This document shows, piece by piece, positions 19,734 to 28,457 of a stretch of 64,000 nucleotides of DNA. The translations under genes were made by a program, and so were the position numbers. Source of the stretch: Cognatishimia maritima. Lineage in GTDB: Bacteria; Pseudomonadota; Alphaproteobacteria; Rhodobacterales; Rhodobacteraceae. The stretch's first letter is position 1, and every line of letters starts with the position of its first letter. The notes beneath the pieces were generated by a model. The model saw only the letters and a program-made list of their open reading frames with translations, did not search any database and was not told where the DNA came from. The stretch covers positions 124,001-188,000 of the forward strand of contig NZ_FQWM01000006.1 in the NCBI RefSeq assembly GCF_900129685.1, written 5' to 3'.

Positions 19734-20039
19734 TCAACGATAGGCTTTGCGCGCCAGATCGATCCGCGCTTCCATCATCGACATCTCTTTCATAATATCT
19801 TGACGGCGGGTCCGATCCCCGGTTTCACGCAGTTCAGCGCGCAACCGCTGCAATTCTTTGCCCAAAGCGACAAACTCCGGCACCCCGCCGTTTTCTTTCA
19901 CCAGCCGGTTCAAAAGCGCATTTTCCGGGTCGTCCACCTTTGGCAATGGCTTCCCCTGCCCCTCAAGATTATCAAAGGCGCCGTCGGCCTCTGCCTCGGC
20001 GATTCTCTGGTTGATAAGGTCGATCAGCGGGTGGTCCAT
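19734..20039 (-). CDS. DUF1992 (DnaJ-homologue subfamily C-like) protein
   Basis: 101-residue helical protein with the DUF1992 pattern: IDLINQRIAEAEADGAFDNL, then EGQGKPLPKVDD, and a C-terminal segment rich in Glu/Arg heptads. DUF1992 is often annotated as a DnaJ-homologue domain, but there is no J-domain HPD motif here. The function is unknown. It is convergent with the Hint gene. Confidence 0.88.
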   Translation of the reverse strand: MDHPLIDLINQRIAEAEADGAFDNLEGQGKPLPKVDDPENALLNRLVKENGGVPEFVALGKELQRLRAELRETGDRTRRQDIMKEMSMMEARIDLARKAYR

Positions 20040-20209
20040 GGGATGACTTTAGCAATTGTCAGAACGGATTTCACGGCTGAAAATCGGTGCAGCGACTGCC
20101 AATATCGTCACCTCGATCGAGGGCCGCACAGCTATCGTGCATCGGCGCAAGTTGGAATGAAGAGCAAACCACCCTACCCTTATCCAGGTACGCTACGGAG
20201 GGAACTGCT

Positions 20210-20506
20210 ATGCCCGACATTTCTATTGAACGGCAGGAAGACGGCAATAAGGCCCGCTATATTGCTACAGTCGACGGCGTCGTGGGGATTGGTGAACTAA
20301 CGATCTCCAAGGCGAATGATCACCTGATCATTGCAGACCACACTGAGACTCCGCAGGCGATGCGTGGCATGGGCGTGGGCACAGCATTGGCAAGGCGCTT
20401 GGTCCAAGATGCCCGCGCGGCGGATCAGAAAGTCATCCCTCTCTGTCCATTTGTGAAATCCTTTGCCCAACGTCACCCTGCCGAAGTTGTCGGCGTCATT
20501 GATTAG
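20210..20506 (+). CDS. Small GNAT-like N-acetyltransferase (YjdJ type), 98 aa
   Basis: Compact acetyl-CoA-binding protein of the Gcn5-related, YjdJ-like class. The acetyl-CoA loop is visible as QAMRGMGVGTALARRLVQDARA and is followed by the class signature IPLCPFVKSFAQRHPA. Start taken at the ATG preceded by ACGGAGGGAAC; the frame extends upstream without support. It is probably co-transcribed with the pirin gene 9 bases downstream. Substrate unknown. Confidence 0.9.
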   Translation: MPDISIERQEDGNKARYIATVDGVVGIGELTISKANDHLIIADHTETPQAMRGMGVGTALARRLVQDARAADQKVIPLCPFVKSFAQRHPAEVVGVID

Positions 20507-20515
20507 GAGATCGCC

Positions 20516-21487
20516 ATGAGTTGGAACCCCAATCAGCATCCCGAATTGTTCACAGCTGCGACGATGGATGATATCGAAACGCAGATCATCCCGCGCGCCC
20601 GCGATATCGGTGGCTTTGAAGTCAGACGCGCCCTGCCCGCGCCGCAGCGACAGATGGTCGGCCCCTTTATCTTCTTTGACCAAATGGGGCCTGCAGAGTT
20701 CATAGATCACAACGGAATCGACGTGCGCCCGCACCCACACATCGGCCTCGGGACGGTGACATACCTTTACGAAGGCGAGTTTGAACACCGCGACAGCCTA
20801 GGCACCCATCAAATGATCCATCCGGGCGAAGTGAACTGGATGCTTGCGGGCAAAGGCGTGACCCATTCTGAACGCACTTCTGAAACGACCCGCAGCAAGC
20901 CGCACAATATGTTTGGGATTCAGACATGGGTCGCGCTGCCCGAAGACAAAGAAGACATGGCGCCAGATTTTGAGCACCACAAAAAGGATGCCTTGCCGTA
21001 TTTCCAGGACGGCGGCACCTCTGTCCGCCTGATCCTTGGCACGGGCTATGGTGCGACTGCGCCGGTCACCATGCAATCCGAGATTTTCTATATCGATGCC
21101 GTCTTAAAACCGGGCGCTTGGTTTCCATTGCCAGACGAGCACGAAGATCGCGGTATCTATGTCACCACCGGCAGCATCGACGTCGCGGGGCAGTCATTTG
21201 AGGCAGGCCAGATGATGGTTTTCCGGCCCGGCGACAAAATGGCGGTCAAAGCAGGCCCAACCGGGGCGCGGCTGCTGGCGCTTGGCGGCGCAACCCTAAA
21301 CGGACCGCGATACATTTGGTGGAACTTTGTGTCTTCATCGTTGGAGAAAATTGACCTCGCCAAGCAAGGCTGGAAGGCACAGGATTGGTCGCAGGGGCTG
21401 TTTTCATTGCCGGCGGGAGATAGCGAAGAGTTCATCCCCATCCCGCCCGAGATGGAGAGGATGCGTCCTAAGAAATGGGATAGGTAA
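20516..21487 (+). CDS. Pirin-family protein
   Basis: 323-residue bicupin protein. The N-terminal cupin has the metal-binding pattern DVRPHPHIGLGTVTYLYEGE with a Glu/His further on (HSERTSE), and the C-terminal pirin domain ends in NFVSSSLEKI and PEMERMRPKKW. Bacterial pirins include quercetin dioxygenases and regulators of pyruvate metabolism; the role here is unknown. TAGGAG precedes the ATG. A bidirectional terminator separates it from the 5'-nucleotidase gene. Confidence 0.92.
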   Translation: MSWNPNQHPELFTAATMDDIETQIIPRARDIGGFEVRRALPAPQRQMVGPFIFFDQMGPAEFIDHNGIDVRPHPHIGLGTVTYLYEGEFEHRDSLGTHQMIHPGEVNWMLAGKGVTHSERTSETTRSKPHNMFGIQTWVALPEDKEDMAPDFEHHKKDALPYFQDGGTSVRLILGTGYGATAPVTMQSEIFYIDAVLKPGAWFPLPDEHEDRGIYVTTGSIDVAGQSFEAGQMMVFRPGDKMAVKAGPTGARLLALGGATLNGPRYIWWNFVSSSLEKIDLAKQGWKAQDWSQGLFSLPAGDSEEFIPIPPEMERMRPKKWDR

Positions 21488-21494
21488 AAAGAAA

Positions 21495-21524
21495 AGAGCG
21501 CGGAGAAAACCGCGCTCTCTCTTT
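21495..21524. terminator. Bidirectional terminator between pirin and 5'-nucleotidase genes
   Basis: Perfect stem AGAGCGCGG (21495-21503)/CCGCGCTCT (21510-21518) with a 6-base loop. A-rich on the left and TC-rich on the right, between two convergent genes. Confidence 0.85.
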
Positions 21525-21545
21525 ACCTCAGTCAACGCCAAAGAC

Positions 21546-23123
21546 CTATTTGATGGTGATACGGCCATCCGTGTAAGGCTGATACGGCGCATTGGCCGCG
21601 ATGTAGTCGGCGGCGACTTCTGCCAAGTCAGGGCCAAAATCATAGGCATCCATGGCGTCGCGGAACATTGCATATCCGTCCCCGCCATTGCGCACAAAGT
21701 TGTTCGACACAATGCCATAAGTTTTGGTCATGTCGATTTCGGTCCAAGCGCCATCCATCATCACCATCATGTCGCCGATCCGTGCACCGTATTCCTGTGC
21801 AGGATCAATGGTGAATTTCATCCCAGACACCTGCGCGAAGCGACCATCCTTGTCGGGATCGTCATACTGCGCAACGGCGTTTTCCAAGGCCGCTTTCAGG
21901 GTTTCGCCGGTGATGAAGAACGTCGACAAGGTGTTCTGGAATGGCAGCACGGTATAGACCTCTCCCATGGTGACATCGCCAGCATCAATAGACGCCCGGA
22001 TACCACCGCCATTGGCCAATGCGATCTGGATACCCTGGTCTTTGACGCGATCCAGCATCGCATCTGCCACCAAGTTGCCCATTGCGCATTCCTTTGTCCG
22101 GCAATTCGCGCGCTCACCATCGATCATCTCTGCCGCGCTGGCGACAACTTTGTTGCGGATTTCATCCAGCGGTACGGCAGCCTCAGCGATACGCGCCTTC
22201 ACCCCTGCGTTCTCTGCAATAAAGCGGTCCATGATTAGTGGTTCGCCCATCGCCGAAACCACTTTGCCGTCATCGTCAAAGACAACGTTCAACTGGCCAA
22301 GGAACTTGCCATAGGCATAGGCATGCACAATCTGGGTATCTCCAACAACAGTCGGATAAGGCCCTTCTGCACGGTCAGAGACATTGGACAGATAGGTGTT
22401 GGTGTGCCCGCCAACAATCACGTCAACGCCGGTTGTGTTTTCCGCAACCATCTTGTCCGTCGCATAACCTGAATGCGACAGCACGATGATCTTGTTGATC
22501 CCTTCTGCGGTCAGACGATCAACTTCGGCTTGCACGGCATCCACTGCGCGGGTGAATGTAATATTGTCACCGGGGGAGGACAGCTCATCGGTGTTTTCAG
22601 GCGTCAAACCGATCATCCCGATCTTTTCGCCACCTTTTTCAATCACAGTGGATTTTTTCAGAACACCCGCCAGCGCTGGCTCTGCCGATACATCCGCGTT
22701 GGACATCAGAACCGGGAAGCTCACGGCGTCCATGAACCCGCGCAGAACTTCTGGCCCGTCGTCGAATTCGTGGTTGCCAACGGTCATGCCATCATAACCA
22801 AGTGTGTTCATCATCTCGGCGGCAAGCTTGCCTTTGTAGTAAGTGTAAAACAGCGTGCCTTGGAATTGATCGCCACCATCAACAAGGATCGTGTTTTCAT
22901 ATTGCGCACGCGCCGCGTCCACCGCGGATTTCAGGCGCGCCGAACCGCCATAGCATTTGCCCTCGGCATTGCTTTCCTCCGAGCAGCCGGAATCAAAGCG
23001 GCTGATTGGTTCAAAACGGGCGTGAAAATCGTTGGTGTGCAGGATTGTCAGCGCATAGTCAGCAGCCGCCATCCCCGTGGTCATCGCAAGTGCGGCCGCA
23101 CTTGTCAGGCATCGTTTAAGCAT
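21546..23123 (-). CDS. Periplasmic bifunctional metallophosphatase/5'-nucleotidase (UshA-like)
   Basis: 525-residue exported enzyme that dephosphorylates nucleotides. An N-terminal signal peptide is clear (MLKRCLTSAAALAMTTGMAAA). The metallophosphoesterase motifs follow in order: LHTNDFHARF, GGDQFQGT, GNHEFDDG and SHSGY...GGHTNTYL. The C-terminal substrate domain has NGGGIRASIDAGD and FVRNGGDGYAMF. It could feed nucleosides to salvage pathways such as the cdd-deoA-deoB-add-upp operon in this window. An 18-base palindrome lies about 40 bases upstream of the start. Confidence 0.93.
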   Translation of the reverse strand: MLKRCLTSAAALAMTTGMAAADYALTILHTNDFHARFEPISRFDSGCSEESNAEGKCYGGSARLKSAVDAARAQYENTILVDGGDQFQGTLFYTYYKGKLAAEMMNTLGYDGMTVGNHEFDDGPEVLRGFMDAVSFPVLMSNADVSAEPALAGVLKKSTVIEKGGEKIGMIGLTPENTDELSSPGDNITFTRAVDAVQAEVDRLTAEGINKIIVLSHSGYATDKMVAENTTGVDVIVGGHTNTYLSNVSDRAEGPYPTVVGDTQIVHAYAYGKFLGQLNVVFDDDGKVVSAMGEPLIMDRFIAENAGVKARIAEAAVPLDEIRNKVVASAAEMIDGERANCRTKECAMGNLVADAMLDRVKDQGIQIALANGGGIRASIDAGDVTMGEVYTVLPFQNTLSTFFITGETLKAALENAVAQYDDPDKDGRFAQVSGMKFTIDPAQEYGARIGDMMVMMDGAWTEIDMTKTYGIVSNNFVRNGGDGYAMFRDAMDAYDFGPDLAEVAADYIAANAPYQPYTDGRITIK

Positions 23124-23165
23124 AATTCTCCCCTTCGCTTGTTATAGGTCAGATTTGGCCACAGA

Positions 23166-23183
23166 TTTGACCCATGAGTCAAA
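23166..23183. promoter_or_regulatory. Palindrome upstream of the 5'-nucleotidase gene
   Basis: Near-perfect 18-base palindrome with arms TTTGAC and GTCAAA (one mismatched pair in the centre). A second inverted repeat, CTTGTTAC (23187-23194)/GTAACAAG (23214-23221), lies beside it. Both fall in the 153-base gap between divergent genes, where an operator would be expected. The regulator is unknown. Confidence 0.4.
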
Positions 23184-23276
23184 ACTCTTGTTACGGAAAC
23201 TACGGTTCAGGCGGTAACAAGGGCATGACATGTGCAATGGCTTGACCATTGAGCACGCGGAAGGCATTTGGTCGGC

Positions 23277-23618
23277 ATGCTGATTTTCAAGATATTTCGC
23301 GCAGACGAATGGGCTGCATTTCAAGCCGAGGGCAAAACCGCCGGCGCGCCTGTGGATCTGCGGGATGGCTTTGTGCATTTCTCTACCGCCGAACAGGTTG
23401 CAGAGACTGCGGCCAAGCATTTTGCAGCATTGGATGACCTTTGGCTGCTTGCGCTAGAGGCCGAAGCACTTGGCGACAAACTGCTATGGGAGGTGTCGCG
23501 GGGCGGCGCGAAGTTCCCGCATCTCTACCGAGAAATGCAACTGAGTGAAGTGCTTTGGGCAAAGCCCCTGCCGCTCGTCGATGGCATGCATCAATTCCCA
23601 CCGGAGGTAGTCGTATGA
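23277..23618 (+). CDS. DUF952 family protein
   Basis: 113-residue protein of the DUF952 family: [18 protein letters not shown], then [16 protein letters not shown] and the central [16 protein letters not shown]. No function is established. Start taken at the internal ATG, because GGAAGG is 12 bases upstream of it and only 3 bases from the alternative TTG at 23268. The stop overlaps the pyrD start (ATGA), so the two are co-translated; a link with pyrimidine synthesis is not otherwise supported. Confidence 0.87.
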   Translation: MLIFKIFRADEWAAFQAEGKTAGAPVDLRDGFVHFSTAEQVAETAAKHFAALDDLWLLALEAEALGDKLLWEVSRGGAKFPHLYREMQLSEVLWAKPLPLVDGMHQFPPEVVV

Positions 23619-24673
23619 ACTTGCTAGAAAAAATCGGTATGCCGTTGCTGCATAAGATTGACCCGGAAACCTCTCACGGGCTGGCGATCAAAGCGCTGCG
23701 CGTCGGTGCGGCCGCTGCGCCGGGGTTGATTACGTCGTCGCGTTTGCGCACGCATTTTGCAGGGTTGGACCTGCCAAATCCGGTTGGTCTGGCCGCTGGT
23801 TTTGACAAAAACGCCACCGCTCTATTGGGCCTGTCGCGCGCTGGATTTGGTTTTTTTGAAGTTGGCGCCGCCACCCCGCGACCCCAACCCGGCAATCCCA
23901 AGCCGCGTCTCTTCCGTTTGACCGAAGATCGCGCCGCCATCAATCGCTTTGGGTTTAACAACGACGGGATGGAAGCGATTGCCACTCGTCTGGCGCAACG
24001 TCCGCGCGACGCGGTGATCGGGCTGAACCTTGGCGCCAACAAGGATTCTGAGGACCGTGCCACAGATTTCGCCAAAGTGCTGGCCCATTGCGGTGCACAT
24101 CTGGATTTCGCAACCGTGAACGTCAGTTCCCCGAATACCGAAAAACTGCGCGACCTGCAGGGCAAGGCGGCACTCTCCGCGCTGTTGGCGGGCGTCATGG
24201 AGGCGCGGGCCGGGTTGGAACGCAAAATCCCAGTGTTTTTGAAAATTGCCCCTGACCTAAGTGAGGCAGAATTGGCCGAAATCGCCGAGGTCGCCACTGA
24301 AAGCGGGTTGGATGCGGTGATCGCGACCAACACGACTCTGGACCGCGACGGGTTACTCTCAGCACATCGTGATGAAAAAGGCGGTCTATCCGGCGCGCCG
24401 CTGTTTGAAAAATCGACGCGTGTTCTGGCGCAGCTTTCCAAGCTGACGGAGGGCAAACTGCCGTTGATCGGTGTCGGCGGCATCAGCAACGCTGACCAAG
24501 CCTATGCCAAAATCTGCGCCGGGGCTTCGGTGGTGCAGCTTTACACCGCGCTTGTTTACGGCGGTCTGTCACTGGTCAAGGACATCGTGCGTGGCCTTGA
24601 CGAATTGCTGGCACGCGATGGCTTTGCCAACGTCCATGAGGCGATCGGTTGCAAACGAGAGGACTGGCTATGA
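23615..24673 (+). CDS. pyrD: Dihydroorotate dehydrogenase, quinone-dependent (class 2)
   Basis: Membrane-associated FMN enzyme oxidising dihydroorotate to orotate in UMP synthesis. At 352 residues it has the class-2 N-terminal helix region ([26 protein letters not shown]), then [14 protein letters not shown], the Ser-containing active-site loop [15 protein letters not shown] and the FMN-binding [27 protein letters not shown] precedes the ATG. It is coupled by ATGA overlaps to both the DUF952 gene and the arsC-like gene. Confidence 0.97.
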   Translation: MNLLEKIGMPLLHKIDPETSHGLAIKALRVGAAAAPGLITSSRLRTHFAGLDLPNPVGLAAGFDKNATALLGLSRAGFGFFEVGAATPRPQPGNPKPRLFRLTEDRAAINRFGFNNDGMEAIATRLAQRPRDAVIGLNLGANKDSEDRATDFAKVLAHCGAHLDFATVNVSSPNTEKLRDLQGKAALSALLAGVMEARAGLERKIPVFLKIAPDLSEAELAEIAEVATESGLDAVIATNTTLDRDGLLSAHRDEKGGLSGAPLFEKSTRVLAQLSKLTEGKLPLIGVGGISNADQAYAKICAGASVVQLYTALVYGGLSLVKDIVRGLDELLARDGFANVHEAIGCKREDWL

Positions 24674-25008
24674 TCACCATCTGGCACAACCCGCGCTGTT
24701 CGAAATCGCGTCAGACGTTGGCTTTGATTGAGGGCAAGGGCGCTGTGACGATCCGCAAATACCTCGAAGACGCGCCAAGCGAAGCTGAAATTCGCGAGGT
24801 TTTGAGCCTATTGACTATTCCCGCCATCGCCTTGATGCGCACCAGCGAAGCCGAGTTCAAAGACCGCGGCCTGAGCAAAGACAGCAACGAGGACACATTG
24901 ATCGCTGCCATGGTGGCTGTGCCGAAATTGATCGAACGCCCGGTGGTCATCGCCAATGGCAAAGCGCGCATAGGGCGGCCACCTGAAATCGTATTGGATA
25001 TCCTTTAA
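24670..25008 (+). CDS. arsC: ArsC-family reductase (glutaredoxin-coupled arsenate reductase-like)
   Basis: 112-residue thioredoxin-fold protein with the ArsC signature [17 protein letters not shown] (catalytic Cys at residue 11) and the C-terminal [19 protein letters not shown]. This matches arsenate reductases that use glutathione and glutaredoxin, but short relatives such as YfgD have no proven arsenate role. It is coupled to pyrD by ATGA rather than placed in the ars operon 35 kb away. It overlaps the convergent MATE gene by 4 bases at the stop. Confidence 0.85.
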   Translation: MITIWHNPRCSKSRQTLALIEGKGAVTIRKYLEDAPSEAEIREVLSLLTIPAIALMRTSEAEFKDRGLSKDSNEDTLIAAMVAVPKLIERPVVIANGKARIGRPPEIVLDIL

Positions 25009-26327
25009 GCCACAGCGCGTTCAAGCGCCGGATAGCGCAGGCCAAGCGTAATGCCCCGCGCAGCAAAAGAGATCAGCAGCGCAGCCCAAAGTCCGTGATT
25101 GGCAAAGATTGGGGTCAAAGCCAAAACCGCAACAACATAAATTGCCGTGCTGACCACCATCATATTGCGCATATCGGCGCCTCGCGTCGCGCCGATAAAG
25201 ATGCCATCCAACATCCATGACGCGCACCCGACCAAAGGCGCGGCAATCATCCACGGCAAATAGACCCGCGCCTCTGTCTGAACGCCGGGCGCTTTGGCCA
25301 TGACATCAATCAACCATGGCCCTCCGATGACAAAGAAGAGTGCCATGCTCACACAGGTGACCGCGCCCCAGAAGGAACACATCAACGCGGCCTTGCGCAG
25401 CCGCGCCACATTGTGCTGCCCCACTGCCCGCGCAATCAGCGCCTCGGCGGCGAAGGCAAAGCCGTCCATCGCATAGGCCACAATATAGGTGAATTGGATC
25501 AACACTTCGTTGGCCGCCAGCGTCACGTCGCCAAAGCCCGCGCCAAGGAATACAAAGCTTGAGAATATCGCCATCAGCAGCGCCGACCGGATCAGGATAT
25601 CCGCGTTCAAAAGCCCCATGCGGATCAGCTTGACGCGGTCAAACACACGCGCCCAATTGCGCCATTCTACATGCTGGAAGGCATCGCGGCAGAACCAAAG
25701 CCCTAGCCCTGCACCTGTGAGTTCCGCCAGCACCGTCGCAATCGCAACACCTTCAACGCCCCAACCCAGTCCAAGCACAAACCAAAGGTCCAACAGGATG
25801 TTCAGCCCGTTCATCACAAGCTGAACCCAAAAAACACCGCTGGTGCGTTCCATCGCCACAAGCCAGCCGGTGACAGCATAGACAGCAATCGCCGCCGGTG
25901 CGGTCCATATCCTGATGGTCAGATAACTGCGCGCCAGACCTTCGACCTCGTCCGACGCGGGTGACAGCCAAAAAGCCGCCGCAAAGATGGGCAGTTGCAG
26001 CAAGATCAAGAGCAGCCCCCCGGCCCCGGCGATCATCAAGGCGCGGGTCAGGATGGCCGACACTTCGGCATCATCATCCGCCCCAGCCGCCTGCCCAACG
26101 AGCCCCGCAGTGCCCATGCGCAGGAAGCCGAATATCCAGTATACGGTCGATAGAATAATCGCGCCCATCGCGACCGCCCCAATCGGCGCGGCCTCGCCAA
26201 GCTGGCCAACGACGCCAACGTCTACCGCCCCAAGGATAGGTACCGTGGCATTGGAAAGGACCACCGGGACCGCGATCTTAAGGATTCGTCGATGTGTGAT
26301 CTCAGGCGCAGCAGCCCGCGCGCTCAT
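25005..26327 (-). CDS. MATE-family multidrug efflux transporter
   Basis: 440-residue multidrug and toxic compound extrusion protein with about 12 membrane helices and an internal repeat of two six-helix halves. The DinF-like start (HRRILKIAVPVVLSNATVPILGAVDVGVVGQLG) is clear. Substrate unknown; cation-coupled export is expected. It is the last gene of a minus-strand group with two thioesterases (4-base gap to the nearer one), convergent with arsC. Confidence 0.93.
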   Translation of the reverse strand: MSARAAAPEITHRRILKIAVPVVLSNATVPILGAVDVGVVGQLGEAAPIGAVAMGAIILSTVYWIFGFLRMGTAGLVGQAAGADDDAEVSAILTRALMIAGAGGLLLILLQLPIFAAAFWLSPASDEVEGLARSYLTIRIWTAPAAIAVYAVTGWLVAMERTSGVFWVQLVMNGLNILLDLWFVLGLGWGVEGVAIATVLAELTGAGLGLWFCRDAFQHVEWRNWARVFDRVKLIRMGLLNADILIRSALLMAIFSSFVFLGAGFGDVTLAANEVLIQFTYIVAYAMDGFAFAAEALIARAVGQHNVARLRKAALMCSFWGAVTCVSMALFFVIGGPWLIDVMAKAPGVQTEARVYLPWMIAAPLVGCASWMLDGIFIGATRGADMRNMMVVSTAIYVVAVLALTPIFANHGLWAALLISFAARGITLGLRYPALERAVA

Positions 26328-26331
26328 GGCT

Positions 26332-26844
26332 TCAGCTTCCCATCGGGGCAGGCATCAGGAAATGCCCGGTCGCCTGTGCAAAAAGCTTGTCGCGCCGATC
26401 TTGCCAGGCTTCCACATGCACCGATGCATAGCGCCGCCCAGAGCGGTTGACGCGCGCGCGTGCATAGGCATCCCTTGGCAGACCAGAACGCAAATAGTCG
26501 ACCGTGAAATCGATGGTTTTGGGTAGGCGCGGCAGATGGCCTTGCTCAAGTTCATCCAAAGACAACACGCCGCTCTCCATATCTTCCCAAAGCGTGGACC
26601 AACTCAGCCCGATCAATGACGCGATTTCAAGAAACGCAGCCGTCGCCCCGCCATGCAGGGCGGGCAGCATTGGGTTGCCTATATTGCTTTCTTGAAAGGT
26701 CATGATCCCCGTCAGTTCATCGCCGCGACGTTCGAACTGAATGCCAAGGAATTCACAATACGGGATGCTGTGCGCCAACGCTGTCAAAGCCGCATCGCGA
26801 CGTTGTTTGACGACCTGCACCGGTTCTGGACGAGGGCGGCTCAT
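26332..26844 (-). CDS. PaaI-family hotdog thioesterase 1
   Basis: 170-residue acyl-CoA thioesterase-like protein with a single hotdog domain (PYCEFLGIQFERRGDELTGIM, then the helix ALHGGATAAFLEIASLIGL containing the catalytic-side residues). The substrate is not known. Its start overlaps the stop of the second thioesterase gene (ATGA), so the pair and the MATE gene form an operon. The two thioesterases are only distantly alike. Confidence 0.88.
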   Translation of the reverse strand: MSRPRPEPVQVVKQRRDAALTALAHSIPYCEFLGIQFERRGDELTGIMTFQESNIGNPMLPALHGGATAAFLEIASLIGLSWSTLWEDMESGVLSLDELEQGHLPRLPKTIDFTVDYLRSGLPRDAYARARVNRSGRRYASVHVEAWQDRRDKLFAQATGHFLMPAPMGS

Positions 26845-27266
26845 GCTTTTTTCTCCGCTGTAAAGGCACCGGTTGCCGTGGCAACAGGATTGGCGCGGTC
26901 GTTGTCATAGGATTTCGCACGTACAAATGCGACAGTCCGGGTCAGGTGGTAAACTTCGGCCCGCGCGATCACCCGTTCTCCAGGTGTGGCGCCGCGCATG
27001 TAGTCGATCCGCAAGTCAATTGTCGCCGTCGCACCTGCCACGTCCGGGTGGCTCATCACTGCGGCACCACAGCAGGTGTCCATCAAGGCAGAAACCGCTC
27101 CTCCAGAGATAACACCGGTCTCTGAGTCGCCAACAAACCGCGCGTCATAATCCATTTCAAGTTGGGCGATGCCATCTGAGATTTCGGTGATTTCCATGCC
27201 CAGCGCCTTGGCATGCGGGATCGCTTCGATAAATTGCTGCGCCTGTTTCAATTGCTCTTTGCTCAC
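26841..27266 (-). CDS. PaaI-family hotdog thioesterase 2
   Basis: 141-residue hotdog thioesterase-like protein: ALGMEITEISDGIAQLEMDYD, then the helix GVISGGAVSALMDTCCGAAV and the strand ATIDLRIDYMRGATPGERV. The start is GTG with GAGGG upstream. First gene of the minus-strand thioesterase-thioesterase-MATE operon; divergent from the first merR gene. Hydrolysis of aromatic or short acyl-CoA esters is the usual role. Confidence 0.88.
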   Translation of the reverse strand: MSKEQLKQAQQFIEAIPHAKALGMEITEISDGIAQLEMDYDARFVGDSETGVISGGAVSALMDTCCGAAVMSHPDVAGATATIDLRIDYMRGATPGERVIARAEVYHLTRTVAFVRAKSYDNDRANPVATATGAFTAEKKA

Positions 27267-27359
27267 GCCTATCCCTCTTTCAACTCTCTGACATTAGACC
27301 CGCAGAAAACGTCGCGACGCATCTCACCTGCCCTGTTGCTCTCTTTGAACACTCCGCCT

Positions 27360-27382
27360 AAGTTTCTCTCAAGGGAGAACTT
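27360..27382 (+). promoter_or_regulatory. Imperfect dyad at the ribosome site of the first merR gene
   Basis: Arms AAGTT and AACTT with inner CTC/GAG matches, ending 4 bases before the ATG and containing the GGAG ribosome site. It could be an operator or a translation-control hairpin. Confidence 0.3.
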
Positions 27383-27385
27383 GTT

Positions 27386-27754
27386 ATGACTACGCAGCGT
27401 CTGACCTTCAAGGAAATGTGCGCGAAATTCGACGTAACGCCAAGAACTTTGCGGTACTACGAATATATCGAACTGCTGGCACCCGAGCGCGAGGGGCGCT
27501 CTCGGTATTATGGACCACGCGAAGTGGCACGCATGACATTGATCATGCGGGGACGTCGGTTTGGCCTGAAACTGGAACAGTTGCGTCAATGGTTGCTGAT
27601 CTACGAAAAAGAAGGCAGCGACGTGCAAATGGCCGCCTTTGTCGAGATGGCAGATGAGCAATTAAAGAACCTGTACGAACAGCGCGAACAGCTAAACGAA
27701 GCGATTCAGGAACTTGAAGAACTGCGGGATGAGACTGCGAACTCGCTGAAATAG
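27386..27754 (+). CDS. MerR-family transcriptional regulator 1
   Basis: 122-residue MerR-type regulator: winged helix at residues 1-70 (FKEMCAKFDVTPRTLRYYEYIELLAPEREGRSRYY), then a coiled-coil dimerisation helix with heptads (EQLKNLYEQREQLNEAIQELEEL). It lacks the Cys residues of metal-sensing members, fitting the subgroup that controls acyl-CoA catabolism (LiuR-like). It lies about 280 bases before a second, related merR and upstream of the acyl-CoA dehydrogenase operon. Confidence 0.9.
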   Translation: MTTQRLTFKEMCAKFDVTPRTLRYYEYIELLAPEREGRSRYYGPREVARMTLIMRGRRFGLKLEQLRQWLLIYEKEGSDVQMAAFVEMADEQLKNLYEQREQLNEAIQELEELRDETANSLK

Positions 27755-27885
27755 CGCAATGAGCGGAAAACGCCGTAACGTCACAAAATCGGCATGGCGA
27801 ATTCGGCGAGAAATTATTTAATAATTAAAATCAATTACTTAACTCCCCACCAGCATCCTACGCCTCCTTTCCCCCAACACTCACA

Positions 27886-27899
27886 TTAAGTTTACGTGA
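27886..27899. promoter_or_regulatory. Candidate MerR operator, imperfect copy
   Basis: TTAAGT-TT-ACGTGA, two changes from the perfect dyad at 27940-27953. A zero-spacer palindrome GGTTACGTAACC (27905-27916) lies between them. Confidence 0.45.
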
Positions 27900-27939
27900 A
27901 GTCAGGTTACGTAACCCTAGAATTGACGTTGAACCCCAC

Positions 27940-27953
27940 TTACGTAAACGTAA
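27940..27953. promoter_or_regulatory. Candidate MerR operator, perfect dyad
   Basis: TTACGT-AA-ACGTAA, arms perfectly complementary. It lies about 85 bases before the second merR gene and 12 bases after a TTGACG box (27923-27928) that could act as a -35 element. LiuR-type MerR proteins bind ACGT-rich dyads. A further ACGTAA half-site at 28022-28027 sits at the ribosome site. Confidence 0.55.
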
Positions 27954-28037
27954 AGGCGGAGGATCGGTGTGCACTTGCAAATTCCAGTCATGCAGGAGCA
28001 GCGCGCCGGATACGATTGACGACGTAAGGGGAGACTG

Positions 28038-28439
28038 ATGACAGACGACTTTATGACGATCCGTGAAATGTGTGATGCCTTTGGCGTCACCCCACGCACA
28101 TTGCGGTTTTACGAAGCTAAGGAACTGCTTTTTCCAGTTCGCGACGGACAGAAACGTTTGTTCACGCGCCGGGACCGTGCGCGGTTGAAACTGATCTTGC
28201 GCGGCAAACGCTTTGGCTTCTCGCTCGAAGAAATTCGCCAGCTTCTGAACCTTTATGACATGGGTGACCAGCAGCTTACGCAGCTCAGCCGCACCTATGA
28301 AATCGCGCAGGACCGCCTCGCAGATATGGAGCGCCAGCGCGAAGAGTTGGACGAAGCCATCGAAGACCTCAAAGAGCAGATGAAATGGGGGGAAAAGATG
28401 ATCTCCTCCCTCAAACACGCGCCAAAAGCAGCGGAATAG
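28038..28439 (+). CDS. MerR-family transcriptional regulator 2, probable acyl-CoA catabolism regulator
   Basis: 133-residue MerR-type protein: winged helix (IREMCDAFGVTPRTLRFYEAKELLFPVRDGQKRLF), then KLILRGKRFGFSLEEIRQLLNLYD and a charged coiled coil. It resembles regulator 1 through the DNA-binding domain, so the two are probably paralogues. GGGGAG precedes the ATG. The acyl-CoA dehydrogenase gene starts 18 bases downstream, and ACGTAA dyads precede the gene, fitting autoregulation plus control of the operon. Confidence 0.92.
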   Translation: MTDDFMTIREMCDAFGVTPRTLRFYEAKELLFPVRDGQKRLFTRRDRARLKLILRGKRFGFSLEEIRQLLNLYDMGDQQLTQLSRTYEIAQDRLADMERQREELDEAIEDLKEQMKWGEKMISSLKHAPKAAE

Positions 28440-28457
28440 ATTCTCAGGAGGTCTGCC

